Source: Spongiibacter marinus
Lineage (GTDB): Bacteria; Pseudomonadota; Gammaproteobacteria; Pseudomonadales; Spongiibacteraceae
Direction: 5' to 3'
DNA length: 64,000 nucleotides
NCBI RefSeq assembly: GCF_016906995.1
Contig: NZ_JAFBBD010000004.1
Span: forward strand, 310,001-374,000
Below are positions 44,879 through 53,296 of the stretch, in pieces. Position 1 is the stretch's first letter, and every line of letters starts with the position of its first letter. A program made the translations under genes and the position numbers. The notes beneath the pieces were generated by a model. It ran no database searches, had not been told where the DNA came from, and saw only the letters and a program-made list of their open reading frames with translations.

Positions 44879-45527
44879 TGACACGCTCCCTATACCTGCG
44901 CAGCGGCGGGCAGCATTCAATAAACGCCGCGGGCTGTGCTGAAATGTCCGAGGCGACGTCCAGGTCGGGCAGCGGCGTGTGCTCCTGCCAGCGCAAGCCG
45001 GCATCAGCCAAACGACGACGTGTTTGCGCAAGAACCTTGTCCGTACTCCACGCCACGCCGTCAAAGACGGCTGCACATTCCCCGGCCAAGGCCAATAGTA
45101 CATAGCCGCCATCGGTAGCGGGTATCACCGCAGCGTCAACGTTTTGCAGCGCACTCTCGGCCCAGCGCAAATGTGCGGCGGTCAGCGACGGGCAATCTGT
45201 TCCAATCAAAATCACCCCGCTTGCCTCGCGAACGCCACGCGACGCCGCCCGCGCCATCCGCTGCCCCAGATCCCCTTCTCCTTGCTCGACACTGGAAAAA
45301 GCCGACAAACCGCGAAACGCTTGCCAGCATGCCGCGTCAGGCCCTGGGCTCAACTGGTACTCCACCGCCATTGTCGGTGGCAGCTGTGAGCATAGCTGCG
45401 CATTCCAGGCCAACAGCGACTCCGCCACTTTCGCCGCCGCCCTCTCCCCCAGGGCGGGAGCCAGGCGCGTTTTGGCACGACCGGGTAAGGGCGCTTTGGC
45501 GAAAACTTTGACTGCTGTGACTGTCAC
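44871..45527 (-). CDS. DUF2064/TIGR04282-type glycosyltransferase-like protein
   Basis: Protein of 218 residues with the start VKVFAKAPLPGRAKTRLAPALGERAA and the GTDCPSLTAAHL and PATDGGYVLLAL motifs of the TIGR04282 family. The fold is nucleotide-sugar-transferase-like, related to the CofC and MobA nucleotidyltransferases. Family members often neighbour GT2 proteins of TIGR04283 type in proposed arsenosugar loci. The GTG at 45525-45527 follows a strong AAGGAGGGAGGG site. It is fourth in the six-gene operon. Confidence 0.87.
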   Translation of the reverse strand: MTVTAVKVFAKAPLPGRAKTRLAPALGERAAAKVAESLLAWNAQLCSQLPPTMAVEYQLSPGPDAACWQAFRGLSAFSSVEQGEGDLGQRMARAASRGVREASGVILIGTDCPSLTAAHLRWAESALQNVDAAVIPATDGGYVLLALAGECAAVFDGVAWSTDKVLAQTRRRLADAGLRWQEHTPLPDLDVASDISAQPAAFIECCPPLRRYRERVSG

Positions 45528-45543
45528 CCCTCCCTCCTTAGCC

Positions 45544-46254
45544 TTAACCGTAATAGCGGCGCGCAATATCGTCGGCCGAACGACCCATAAAATAGGCAAT
45601 TCGCAGTCGCCACATCAGCAGAATTGTCGCCCACACGCCCTTTTCATCCCAGCGCCGCCCAGAGGTAATTACCGGCTGGGATAGACAGTACGGTCGGCCC
45701 GTTCGCTTCAGTCGTCGACTGATTTCGATATCCTCCATCAGCGGCTGTTCCGGAAAACCCGACACGGCCGCAAATACCTCTCGGTGGACAAAAATGCCCA
45801 TATCACCGGTGGCGATACCGGTAATGCGTGACCGGCAGTTCATCATGCTTGCAACCACCTTTAGCATTGACGAGCGCCCGTGTATTCGCACATCAAATCG
45901 TCCCCAGCCGGGCGGCCGCTCCTCGCAGTGACGGCGCAACGCCGTTAGCGCCTCTGTGCTGAGTAGCGTATCGATATGCAAAAATAACAACCATGCTCCA
46001 CTCGCCTGCGCGGCCCCGGCATTCATTTGCCTAGCCCGGCCCGCATCACTGGCAATGACACGCAAGCCCTGCGCTTGCAAATACTCGACAGAGCCATCGC
46101 CACTGCCGCCATCGACAAACAGCCACTCTACGGCGCCGTGGCTTTGCTGCAAGCGCAAAATGGTGGGCAGCACAGCAGGCAACAGCGCCCGCTCATTGAG
46201 CAGAGGAACGATGATCGACAGCAACGGCGGACCTTGGCAGCTGGACTCAGTCAC
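45544..46254 (-). CDS. Family 2 glycosyltransferase, TIGR04283-like
   Basis: GT-A glycosyltransferase of 236 residues with SIIVPLLNERALLPAVL near the start, WLFVDGGSGDGSVEYLQ and the metal-binding LFLHIDTLLS. GDMGIFVHREVFAAVSGFPEQPLMEDIEISRRLKRTGRP completes the family pattern. No transmembrane segment. Start is a GTG overlapping the DUF547 stop by 8 bases, without a clear ribosome site, so coupling is likely. The sugar donor and acceptor are not known. Confidence 0.9.
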   Translation of the reverse strand: MTESSCQGPPLLSIIVPLLNERALLPAVLPTILRLQQSHGAVEWLFVDGGSGDGSVEYLQAQGLRVIASDAGRARQMNAGAAQASGAWLLFLHIDTLLSTEALTALRRHCEERPPGWGRFDVRIHGRSSMLKVVASMMNCRSRITGIATGDMGIFVHREVFAAVSGFPEQPLMEDIEISRRLKRTGRPYCLSQPVITSGRRWDEKGVWATILLMWRLRIAYFMGRSADDIARRYYG

Positions 46255-47047
46255 GCTTATTCAGCGCCCAGTTATAATCGGTATGGCGAATGCGCAAGGC
46301 GCCACTGCGCAACTGACGTTGCTGCGCGCTGCTTAAACCGAGCGCGTTACCATAATGGGCAAGAAAATCCGGCAGCGAATTTAAGCCTCGCCAGCCCTTG
46401 GCGAAATCCTCTTCGTACCAATCAAATATTGGCGACACCCGTAACGCCCCCTTGCTCAGGCCGTTGCGCTGGCGATCTGATAAAAATCGCTGGGTCGCGG
46501 CTTCCAGCTGGCGCTCCAGTTCATCGCCTCGATAAGGCTCCCTGGCCAGCGCAGGACAGCCGATGCTGGCGCAATTTACCGCGAAATGAATGCGAGGCTC
46601 AGCGTAACTTTCTCGAATCATTTCATGCTCCAGCTCATCGAGACTGCGACGCTTGCCAAGTAAGTCAAAGAACGACAGCTTCCAGGGCGAGCGAAACCAA
46701 CCACCAATCTCTCGAATGGAATCGATGCCGGGGTAATGGCGCAAAATCAGCTCCACTGTCCAGGCGTTATAGGCATTGATCAAAAAAGCCAACTGCCGCG
46801 CTTCTGACCAGCGATCAAATTCCGCCGGCGACACCGCAGATAACGTTTCGAGGTAACGCGCAAGCACGGCACGGTCTTTGGCAAAGCTGCTGTAATCGAC
46901 CGTTGTCGCGTAGCCACCCTCAGCCACATAGACATGCTTGGACAACAGGCTTTGCCAGAGCGCGTGCTGATCGTCAGCCCGAGAAAACTGCGCAACAATC
47001 GCCAATACCACAAAACCAAGCGTCCGCCACCAAACTGACTTCGCCAC
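46247..47047 (-). CDS. DUF547 domain protein, exported
   Basis: Protein of 266 residues with an N-terminal signal or anchor (RTLGFVVLAIVAQFSRA), then the DUF547 region: VDYSSF, FLINAYNAWTVELILRHYP, the HFAVNCASIGCPALAREPY Cys pair, and FIFDWYEEDF. DUF547 has no firm biochemical role. The GTG at 47045-47047 is 4 bp after the fusion-gene stop. It is second in the six-gene operon and is probably periplasmic. Confidence 0.87.
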   Translation of the reverse strand: MAKSVWWRTLGFVVLAIVAQFSRADDQHALWQSLLSKHVYVAEGGYATTVDYSSFAKDRAVLARYLETLSAVSPAEFDRWSEARQLAFLINAYNAWTVELILRHYPGIDSIREIGGWFRSPWKLSFFDLLGKRRSLDELEHEMIRESYAEPRIHFAVNCASIGCPALAREPYRGDELERQLEAATQRFLSDRQRNGLSKGALRVSPIFDWYEEDFAKGWRGLNSLPDFLAHYGNALGLSSAQQRQLRSGALRIRHTDYNWALNKRD

Positions 47048-47051
47048 GCGA

Positions 47052-49214
47052 TCACCCCCCTCTCTGCCAACGGAAAAAACCCGCCAAGAACCGCAGTATT
47101 CGCTCCGGCTGATGGGCCTTGCGCCACTCCCCGGCAAGGTATTTGTTACCCTCTGCCCAAGTGGGGTAAGGGTGAATCGTCGCCAGTATTTTCCCCAAGC
47201 CGAGCTTGTGTTTCATCGCCAGCACAAATTCTGCCAGCAAATCACCGCCCTGACTCCCGACAATGCACACGCCCAGAATACGGTCACTGTTCACCGGGGT
47301 AAGGACTTTGATAAAGCCCTGCGCGTTGCCGTCGCAAATCGCCCGATCTAAATCGTCTAGCCCGTAGCGCGTGACCTCGTAGTCGATACCCTGCGCTTTG
47401 GCTTCCTGCTCATTCAAACCCACGCGCGCCACTTCCGGGTCGACATAGGTCACCCAAGGTATCACTGAATAATCTACGGCAAATTTTTTAAATTGCCCAA
47501 ACAGGGCATTAACGCTGGCATACCACGCTTGATGCGCTGCGACATGGGTAAACTGATACGGCCCGGCAACATCACCCGCGGCATAGATATTGGGCATCAA
47601 GGTCTGCAAGTACTCATTGGTATCCACCGTCCTGTCAGTGGTGATTCCCAATTCTTCCAAACCAAACCCGGTCAATCTGGCACTGCGGCCAACCGCGCAG
47701 ATCAACAGGTCGTAGGCGACTGCCGATTCGCCCTCCGCATCGCCGTGCTGGACAACCAAACACTTTTCGCCATCGCGCATTTCACAGCGCACGGCCCTGG
47801 TATTACACCGCACATCAACCCCGTCGCGGCGCAGTTGCTCGGTAACAAAATCGGCAACATCCTCGTCCTCTTTCAACAACAGGCGCGGCAGCATCTCGAC
47901 CTGGCTTACGGCGCTGCCCAATCGAGCAAAACACTGGCTTAGCTCGCAGCCAATAGGCCCGCCACCAAGCACGACCACTCGCTGGGGTAGCCGCTCACAG
48001 CGCTCCAAGTGATCCCACAGCGTATCGCTAGTAACAAAACCGAGATCGGCCATACCCGGCAGCGGCGGCACAGTCGGCGACGCTCCCGCCGCGATGACAA
48101 TTGACCGCGTTGTTAACCGCCGGCTGCCGCCATCACGACCACGAATTTCCACCGTCCAGGGATCGACAATCCTGGCGTAGCCCTGAATCACATCAACCCC
48201 CAGCTCGGTGTAGCGCTCCACACTGTCGTGGGGGGCAATGGCTGCAATCACGTCTCGTACGCGGGCGATCAAACGCGGGAGATTTAACGCTGGTTTGTGT
48301 TCCTCAAAACCATATTCCTCAGCGCGGCGGGCAGTAGCCGCCACCTTGGCTGACTTTATAAGCGCCTTACTCGGCACACAGCCGGTGTTCAGGCAGTCCC
48401 CGCCCATCTCGTTTGCCTCTATCAGGCTGACCTTCGCCTTGACCGCCGACGCAATATAGGAAGTCACCAGCCCAGCTGCACCAGCACCAATCACCACCAG
48501 GTTTCGGTCAAAGGATGTTGGTCGCGACCACCCGCGGTACACACGCCGTGCCTTGACGAAGGCGATAATACGCTTGGCAATAAGCGGAAAAACTCCCAGC
48601 AGGGTGAAGGACAACAACAGCGCCGGAGATAAAATACCGGAAAGGCTTTCCAGGCTGCCCAACTGAACACCCGCATTCACATAGACCGCGGTGCCGGGCA
48701 GCATCCCCAACTGGCTCACCCAGTAAAAGCGTCGCGCCGACATAGCCGTTAAGCCCATCAACAGGTTGATTAGGAAAAACGGAAAAATCGGCACCAGACG
48801 CAAGGTAAACAGGTAGAAACCGCCCTCTTTACTCACCCCTTCATCAATACGCTGAAGGCGCTGAGGAAATCGCCGCTTCAGGCTGTCGCGAAGCAGGTAG
48901 CGCGCGACGAGAAACGCCAGCGTCGCGCCAATCGTCGAGGCGAAAGACACTAACAGCAGCCCCTGGAAAAGGCCGAAAAACGCCCCGCCTGCCAGCGTCA
49001 TCACCGCCGCGCCAGGCAGAGATAATGCCGTCACCAGTACATAACAGATGAAAAAAAGTGCAAAGAAACCTGCCGGATGAGCCGTTTGAAATGCCGCTAC
49101 CTGAGACCTTGCCTGCTTGAGGCCATCCAGGCTCAAATAATCCCCGAGCCCGCTGCTTAGCAACAGCACACCGGCTCCAAGCAACAACAGTATTAGCAGT
49201 ATTTTCTTTTTCAT
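47052..49214 (-). CDS. TVP38/TMEM64 membrane domain fused to mercuric-reductase-like disulfide oxidoreductase
   Basis: Bimodular protein of 720 residues. Residues 1-225 are a TVP38/SNARE-associated (DedA-like) membrane domain with GAAVMTLAGGAFFG and LRLVPIFPFFLINLL. Residues about 240-710 are a pyridine nucleotide-disulfide oxidoreductase with FAD loop VVIGAGAAGL, redox pair GGDCLNTGCVPSK, NAD loop VLGGGPIGCELSQ, and a C-terminal dimer domain with HPYPTWAEGNK where the His-Pro pair acts as acid-base. It resembles mercuric reductase-like proteins without the HMA domain or the C-terminal Cys pair. It is the first gene of the six-gene operon. Confidence 0.9.
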   Translation of the reverse strand: MKKKILLILLLLGAGVLLLSSGLGDYLSLDGLKQARSQVAAFQTAHPAGFFALFFICYVLVTALSLPGAAVMTLAGGAFFGLFQGLLLVSFASTIGATLAFLVARYLLRDSLKRRFPQRLQRIDEGVSKEGGFYLFTLRLVPIFPFFLINLLMGLTAMSARRFYWVSQLGMLPGTAVYVNAGVQLGSLESLSGILSPALLLSFTLLGVFPLIAKRIIAFVKARRVYRGWSRPTSFDRNLVVIGAGAAGLVTSYIASAVKAKVSLIEANEMGGDCLNTGCVPSKALIKSAKVAATARRAEEYGFEEHKPALNLPRLIARVRDVIAAIAPHDSVERYTELGVDVIQGYARIVDPWTVEIRGRDGGSRRLTTRSIVIAAGASPTVPPLPGMADLGFVTSDTLWDHLERCERLPQRVVVLGGGPIGCELSQCFARLGSAVSQVEMLPRLLLKEDEDVADFVTEQLRRDGVDVRCNTRAVRCEMRDGEKCLVVQHGDAEGESAVAYDLLICAVGRSARLTGFGLEELGITTDRTVDTNEYLQTLMPNIYAAGDVAGPYQFTHVAAHQAWYASVNALFGQFKKFAVDYSVIPWVTYVDPEVARVGLNEQEAKAQGIDYEVTRYGLDDLDRAICDGNAQGFIKVLTPVNSDRILGVCIVGSQGGDLLAEFVLAMKHKLGLGKILATIHPYPTWAEGNKYLAGEWRKAHQPERILRFLAGFFRWQRGG

Positions 49215-49222
49215 GAATCACC

Positions 49223-49243
49223 TAGGGCCTGTTTACACTCATT
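49223..49243. repeat. Single diverged terminal repeat related to the 34.5 kb MITE
   Basis: TA followed by GGGCCTGTTTACACTCATTG matches the 34.5-kb terminal repeat at 16 of 20 positions, with the first nine identical. No second inverted end is visible before 49453, so this is a solo relic. A TTACACTCAT decamer from it recurs directly at 49302. The gap 49215-49452 otherwise shows no convincing gene. Confidence 0.65.
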
Positions 49244-49452
49244 GGCTTTCGTCAAGCATTCGCTCGGCGCTCACCGTTATGACGCACCGAATGCGCTACC
49301 GTTACACTCATCGAACGAGCTATGCACGCATGGCACACAATCGAAAAAGTGCGTATTATCCCCCGCTGCCTTCAACGGAGTATGTGGTACCAGCTGGCGG
49401 CAAACGAGAGATGGAACCCTCAATTAATAATAATGTTGAATAGACGCTAGCC

Positions 49453-50595
49453 ATGATTCCACACATTCAAAACCTCTTGTTCAGGGTGATCGACCCCTGG
49501 ATCCCCCCCAGAGTGCCAGTCGGCAGCACCGAGCGATCGCTGTACCGTTTCCTGGCCAGTATTCTGGTTGGCACTTTCGCCTATCTCATTGTCTTGTTAA
49601 CGGTAAATCAGACATTGCTGCCGCTAACGGAAGACGGTAAACGCCTCATCAATTATTTTTCTCTGGGTCTTACATTTGGTATCACCATAGCACTGCTAAC
49701 GCTGCGTATTGCCGCAAAACGCCACTTGGCATTACATATATTTATCACCACCCTCACTGGCGGCCTGGTCTATGTTGCGAGCATCACCGGTGGCTTGGGC
49801 TCACCCGCGGTAATCTGCTCGGTGATTATTCCCGCGCTCGCGACACTTAGCATCGGTGCGAAGGCGGGCATTGGCTGGAGCCTCTGTGTTGGTTTAATTG
49901 GCTCGGGGATGTTCATTGCTGAACAACAGGGGCACACCTATCGCAACATCATTATCGACGCCAATCAAAGCCTGGCCGAATTTTCCTGCCTGGTGACCAC
50001 CCATGCTTTTATCATTTTCATCGCCGTTTACTATGAGCTGAACAGCAGAAAACTGAGCAAGCAACTCCGTTTCGAGCAAAGCAAGTACTTCCACCTTGCC
50101 CACCACGACAGCCTGACCGGAATCGCCAATCGCCGCCACTTTATCGACGCCATCAATCGGGAAATCTCCCGAGCCAAGCGCAAGGGCGATCAATTCAGTG
50201 TTCTTTACTTCGACTTGAATAAATTCAAAGAAGCCAACGACAAACACGGCCACCACTTCGGCGATGAGATTTTGATCGCCTTTGCCAACCGGCTTCGTCA
50301 GGAAATCCGCGAAGACGACTTTGTTGCTCGACTCGGTGGTGACGAGTTTGCATTACTACTGCGCTCGCTAGGGCGCGCAGAAGTTGTGGAGCAGCGTTTA
50401 GATGCCCTGATCCACAACCTGTCCACGCCGCTGCAACTCGGCGGGGTCGACTATCAGGTAAGTGCCAGCGTCGGCTACGCCATTTACCCTCAACACGGCA
50501 GCAATGACGAGGAACTGCTGAAGGTCGCAGACCAAAACATGTACCGGGTGAAGCGCGGCGAGCGCGACAATGTTGCCGCGCCCCAATCGGTGTAG
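49453..50595 (+). CDS. Membrane-bound diguanylate cyclase (GGDEF)
   Basis: Protein of 380 residues. About five or six transmembrane segments occupy residues 33-195. The GGDEF domain is at about 212-375 with HDSLTGIANRRHF, the active motif GGDEF at 295-299, and the inhibitory RxxD (R286-E-D-D289) five residues ahead. It should make c-di-GMP from GTP and be product-inhibited. No EAL domain. The ATG lacks a strong ribosome site. It stands alone next to a Dps-like gene. Confidence 0.92.
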   Translation: MIPHIQNLLFRVIDPWIPPRVPVGSTERSLYRFLASILVGTFAYLIVLLTVNQTLLPLTEDGKRLINYFSLGLTFGITIALLTLRIAAKRHLALHIFITTLTGGLVYVASITGGLGSPAVICSVIIPALATLSIGAKAGIGWSLCVGLIGSGMFIAEQQGHTYRNIIIDANQSLAEFSCLVTTHAFIIFIAVYYELNSRKLSKQLRFEQSKYFHLAHHDSLTGIANRRHFIDAINREISRAKRKGDQFSVLYFDLNKFKEANDKHGHHFGDEILIAFANRLRQEIREDDFVARLGGDEFALLLRSLGRAEVVEQRLDALIHNLSTPLQLGGVDYQVSASVGYAIYPQHGSNDEELLKVADQNMYRVKRGERDNVAAPQSV

Positions 50596-50622
50596 CGCAT
50601 CGCGTCGCTGGCGCAAGGACTG

Positions 50623-51093
50623 TTAGCGGTTTAAGGCCCGCAACATCCACGCGGTTTTCTCGTGAATGCGCATGCGGTCTCCAACTAAGGCAACGGTCGA
50701 TTCGTCGTCGGCTTCAGCGGCCGTGCTGAGCACCTCTCGGCAGGTTTTTACCACTTGTTCATGGCCGCGAGTCAGAATGTCGACCATGTCCTCGGCGCTG
50801 GGCACGCCATCCACTTCTTGCACTTTGCTCAATGACGCAAAGGCTTTGTAGGTGCCTGGCGCGGCAACATCCAGGGTGCGAATGCGCTCTGCAATATCGT
50901 CCACGGCGGTGGCGAGCTCGGTGTAATGCTCTTCAAACATCAAATGCAGGTCGCGAAACCGCGGCCCGGTAACGTTCCAATGGAAATTGTGCGTTTGCAG
51001 GTAGAGGGTGTAGGAATCTGCCAACAGGCGGCTCAGGCCGTCGGCGATCTGCTGTCGATTTGCTTCGTTAATACCGATATCTATCTTTTGCAT
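50623..51093 (-). CDS. dps: Dps-like ferritin family protein
   Basis: Protein of 156 residues with the Dps fold, helix 1 [16 protein letters not shown] carrying the His of the ferroxidase site, and [14 protein letters not shown] and [10 protein letters not shown] with further ligands. Dps proteins store iron and bind DNA during oxidative stress. The ATG at 51091-51093 has TAGGAGT 5 bases upstream; an upstream reading adds ten residues. It shows no N-terminal Lys-rich tail, so DNA binding is uncertain. Confidence 0.88.
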   Translation of the reverse strand: MQKIDIGINEANRQQIADGLSRLLADSYTLYLQTHNFHWNVTGPRFRDLHLMFEEHYTELATAVDDIAERIRTLDVAAPGTYKAFASLSKVQEVDGVPSAEDMVDILTRGHEQVVKTCREVLSTAAEADDESTVALVGDRMRIHEKTAWMLRALNR

Positions 51094-51338
51094 AATGACT
51101 CCTATTGTCGTTTTTGACTCCATATCACGCCGCCTGCAAGGCGACGTCTTTTTCCTACGCGAGATCGACCTCAGCCGATTGTTTCGCTGTCAGTATCGAC
51201 AGTTCTCAGCTTACGCATTCACACCTGATAGGAATATTCGTTTATATCAATGGAGGTCATTGCCAAAAACAATCGCGACTACCGCAAACGCACCCGCCGC
51301 ATTATGATGACAACACTCTCTTTTTATCGAGCTTATTT

Positions 51339-51653
51339 ATGCAGCGCCCGAACCTTGGACTCTCCGGACTTTTTTTATCGCTCACACTGCTGGGCGCGTG
51401 TTCCACCCCACCCGTACAAAGCGACGCATCACGCGAAGGTTTCATCCACTGCGAGTCACCGCGATCGGAAATATGTACTCGCGAGTATCGACCGGTGTGC
51501 GGCCACCTCGACAGCCAAATTCAGTGCGTTACTCAGCCCTGTGCGGCGCCCACCCACAAAACCTATGGCAATGCCTGCAGCGCCTGCGCCGACGAGGCTG
51601 TCGTAGGCTATGAGTTTGGCAGTTGTGAGTCGTTTGGAAAGGGACGCCTGTAA
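51339..51653 (+). CDS. Kazal-domain lipoprotein
   Basis: Small lipoprotein of 104 residues with an N-terminal signal and lipobox LGAC at Cys21. The mature part contains one Kazal-like domain: CTREYRPVCG, a loop with CVTQPC, TYGNACSAC and a final Cys, close to the usual C-x3-Y-x-P-V-C-G..TYxNxC pattern. Kazal domains inhibit serine proteases. The stop TAA lies within the first unit of a 12-bp tandem repeat. It is flanked by the leftward Dps and thiolase genes and stands alone. Function is a guess from the domain. Confidence 0.8.
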   Translation: MQRPNLGLSGLFLSLTLLGACSTPPVQSDASREGFIHCESPRSEICTREYRPVCGHLDSQIQCVTQPCAAPTHKTYGNACSACADEAVVGYEFGSCESFGKGRL

Positions 51654-51688
51654 GGACGCCAGTAGGGACGCCTGTAAGGACGCCTGCG
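51641..51688. repeat. 12-bp tandem repeat (four units) over the Kazal gene stop
   Basis: Four 12-bp units of the type GGGACGCCTGTA (51641, 51653, 51665, 51677), alternately starting GGG or AGG, with small changes. The reading frame of the Kazal gene meets a TAA in unit 1. Units 2 and 3 each have in-frame stops as well, while unit 4 does not. Copy-number change would therefore not extend the protein unless the early stops were lost. Confidence 0.85.
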
Positions 51689-51776
51689 AAGACATATCAA
51701 AGCACTGTTGGCCCGCCCCGCCCCTCCCATAAACAAGGGCAAGGACCAGGCCATAAGCAAGGCGGCACCGCAGGAG

Positions 51777-51805
51777 CAAAAAAAAACGGGGCCGAAGCCC
51801 CGTTT
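51777..51805 (-). terminator. Terminator of the thiolase gene
   Basis: An 8-bp stem AACGGGGC/GCCCCGTT with a UUCG-type tetraloop at 51785-51804, followed on the minus strand by a run of at least eight T. It is 23 bp past the thiolase stop. Confidence 0.9.
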
Positions 51806-51827
51806 AGTGTAACGCGATGGCTATGCC

Positions 51828-53126
51828 TTAGCGCTCGACAATCGCCGTTACACCCTGGCCACCGGCGGCACAGATCGAAATAAGGCCTCGACCGCTGCCT
51901 TTCTCTTCCAGCATTTTCGCCAACGTCGCGACAATACGACCACCCGTCGCCGCGAAGGGGTGGCCAGCAGCCAAAGAGCTACCATTCACATTGAGCTTGC
52001 TGCGATCAATGCTGCCCAACGCCCGATCCAGACCCAAGCGCTGTTTGCAGAATTCTTCGTCTTCCCAGGCCTTCAGTGTAGCCAGTACCTGGGCGGCAAA
52101 AGCCTCGTGAATTTCATAAAAATCGAAGTCTTGCAGCGTTAAACCAGCGCGAGCGAGCATGCGCGGAACAGCATAAGCTGGTGCCAGCAACAGGCCTTCT
52201 TTTTCGCTACCCACATCTTTGCCAAAGAAGTCGACCGCTGCCGTTTCCACAAAGCTCAGGTAGGCCTTGATCGGCAGCCCCCGCTCTTTGGCCCACTCTT
52301 CACTTGCCAACAATACCGCCGATGCGCCGTCGGTGAGTGTTGAAGAGTTGCCCGCGGTCAACGTACCCTGGCCGCTCTCTTTGTCAAAGGCAGGCTTCAG
52401 GGTCGACAGTTTCTCGATGGTAGTATCTGCGCGCAAAATATTGTCGCGACCCACCCCATTGAAAGGCGTAATTAAATCCTCAAACAAGCCGCGCTCATAG
52501 GCAGCAGCGAGATTTTTATGGCTGTTGTATGCCAATTCGTCCTGCTCCTGGCGAGGGATGCCCCACTCTTTTGCAGTCACTTCGGTGTGTTCACCCATCG
52601 ACATGCCAGTACGCGGCTCTGAGTTGACAGGGATCTGTACACCCAGATCTTTGCCTCGCAGTTGCAAGAAGGGCTTAACGCGCTCACCCAGGCTGCGCGC
52701 CTTGTTCACTTGCAACAGAATTTTGCGCAGACCCTCGCTCACGCCAATAGGAGCATCAGAGGTGGTATCCACACCACCGGCGATCGCTGCATCGATCTGC
52801 CCGAGGGCAATCTTGTTGGCCACCAAGTTCAGCGCTTGTAAGCCAGTACCACAGGCCTGCTGTACATCGAAGCAAGGCGTTGCGGGGTCGAGAGAAGTAC
52901 TCAGTACCGATTCGCGAGTAAGGTTGAAGTCACGGCTGTGCTTCATTACCGCACCAGCGGCAACTTCGCCAAGGCGCTGGCCTTGGAGCTGGTAGCGCTG
53001 AACCAAGCCCTCAATCGCTGCGGTTAGCATGTCTTGGTTGCTAGCACCGAAATAAGCGGTATTAGAGCGGCAAAAAGGGATGCGGTTGCCGCCGATAATA
53101 GCGACGCGCTTGATGGTTTGAGCCAT
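51828..53126 (-). CDS. fadI: Acetyl-CoA C-acyltransferase (FadI-like thiolase)
   Basis: Thiolase of 432 residues releasing acetyl-CoA from 3-ketoacyl-CoA. The nucleophilic Cys lies in QQACGTGLQAL near residue 92, the His in NVNGSSLAAGHPFAATGGR, and the second Cys in ICAAGGQG. The longer insertion after GGVDTTSDAPIGVSEGLRK is typical of the FadI type. It is divergent from the FabG4-like gene and ends in a strong terminator. Confidence 0.9.
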   Translation of the reverse strand: MAQTIKRVAIIGGNRIPFCRSNTAYFGASNQDMLTAAIEGLVQRYQLQGQRLGEVAAGAVMKHSRDFNLTRESVLSTSLDPATPCFDVQQACGTGLQALNLVANKIALGQIDAAIAGGVDTTSDAPIGVSEGLRKILLQVNKARSLGERVKPFLQLRGKDLGVQIPVNSEPRTGMSMGEHTEVTAKEWGIPRQEQDELAYNSHKNLAAAYERGLFEDLITPFNGVGRDNILRADTTIEKLSTLKPAFDKESGQGTLTAGNSSTLTDGASAVLLASEEWAKERGLPIKAYLSFVETAAVDFFGKDVGSEKEGLLLAPAYAVPRMLARAGLTLQDFDFYEIHEAFAAQVLATLKAWEDEEFCKQRLGLDRALGSIDRSKLNVNGSSLAAGHPFAATGGRIVATLAKMLEEKGSGRGLISICAAGGQGVTAIVER

Positions 53127-53296
53127 GACAGGTCCTCAGGTGTTTTGTCAGGTGGCGCAGTGTAACAAGCCGCAGCAAGGCCACATTGGCTGAGGCGACA
53201 CCGCAGCAGCGGCGGCGATGTCAATTCACCACCGGCGGTCTGCGCGTAGAATTGCCGCCCATAACACAGGGCACACCCTCATTCAGGAGTCATTTT

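Noticed and set aside
49213-49443. Short plus-strand frame over the solo terminal repeat
   Set aside because: Spans an element relic, lacks a ribosome site, and shows no family pattern.
51456-51779. Minus-strand frame with a repeated SLQAS-type pattern
   Set aside because: The repeat is only the reverse reading of the 12-bp tandem DNA repeat plus the Kazal gene antisense.
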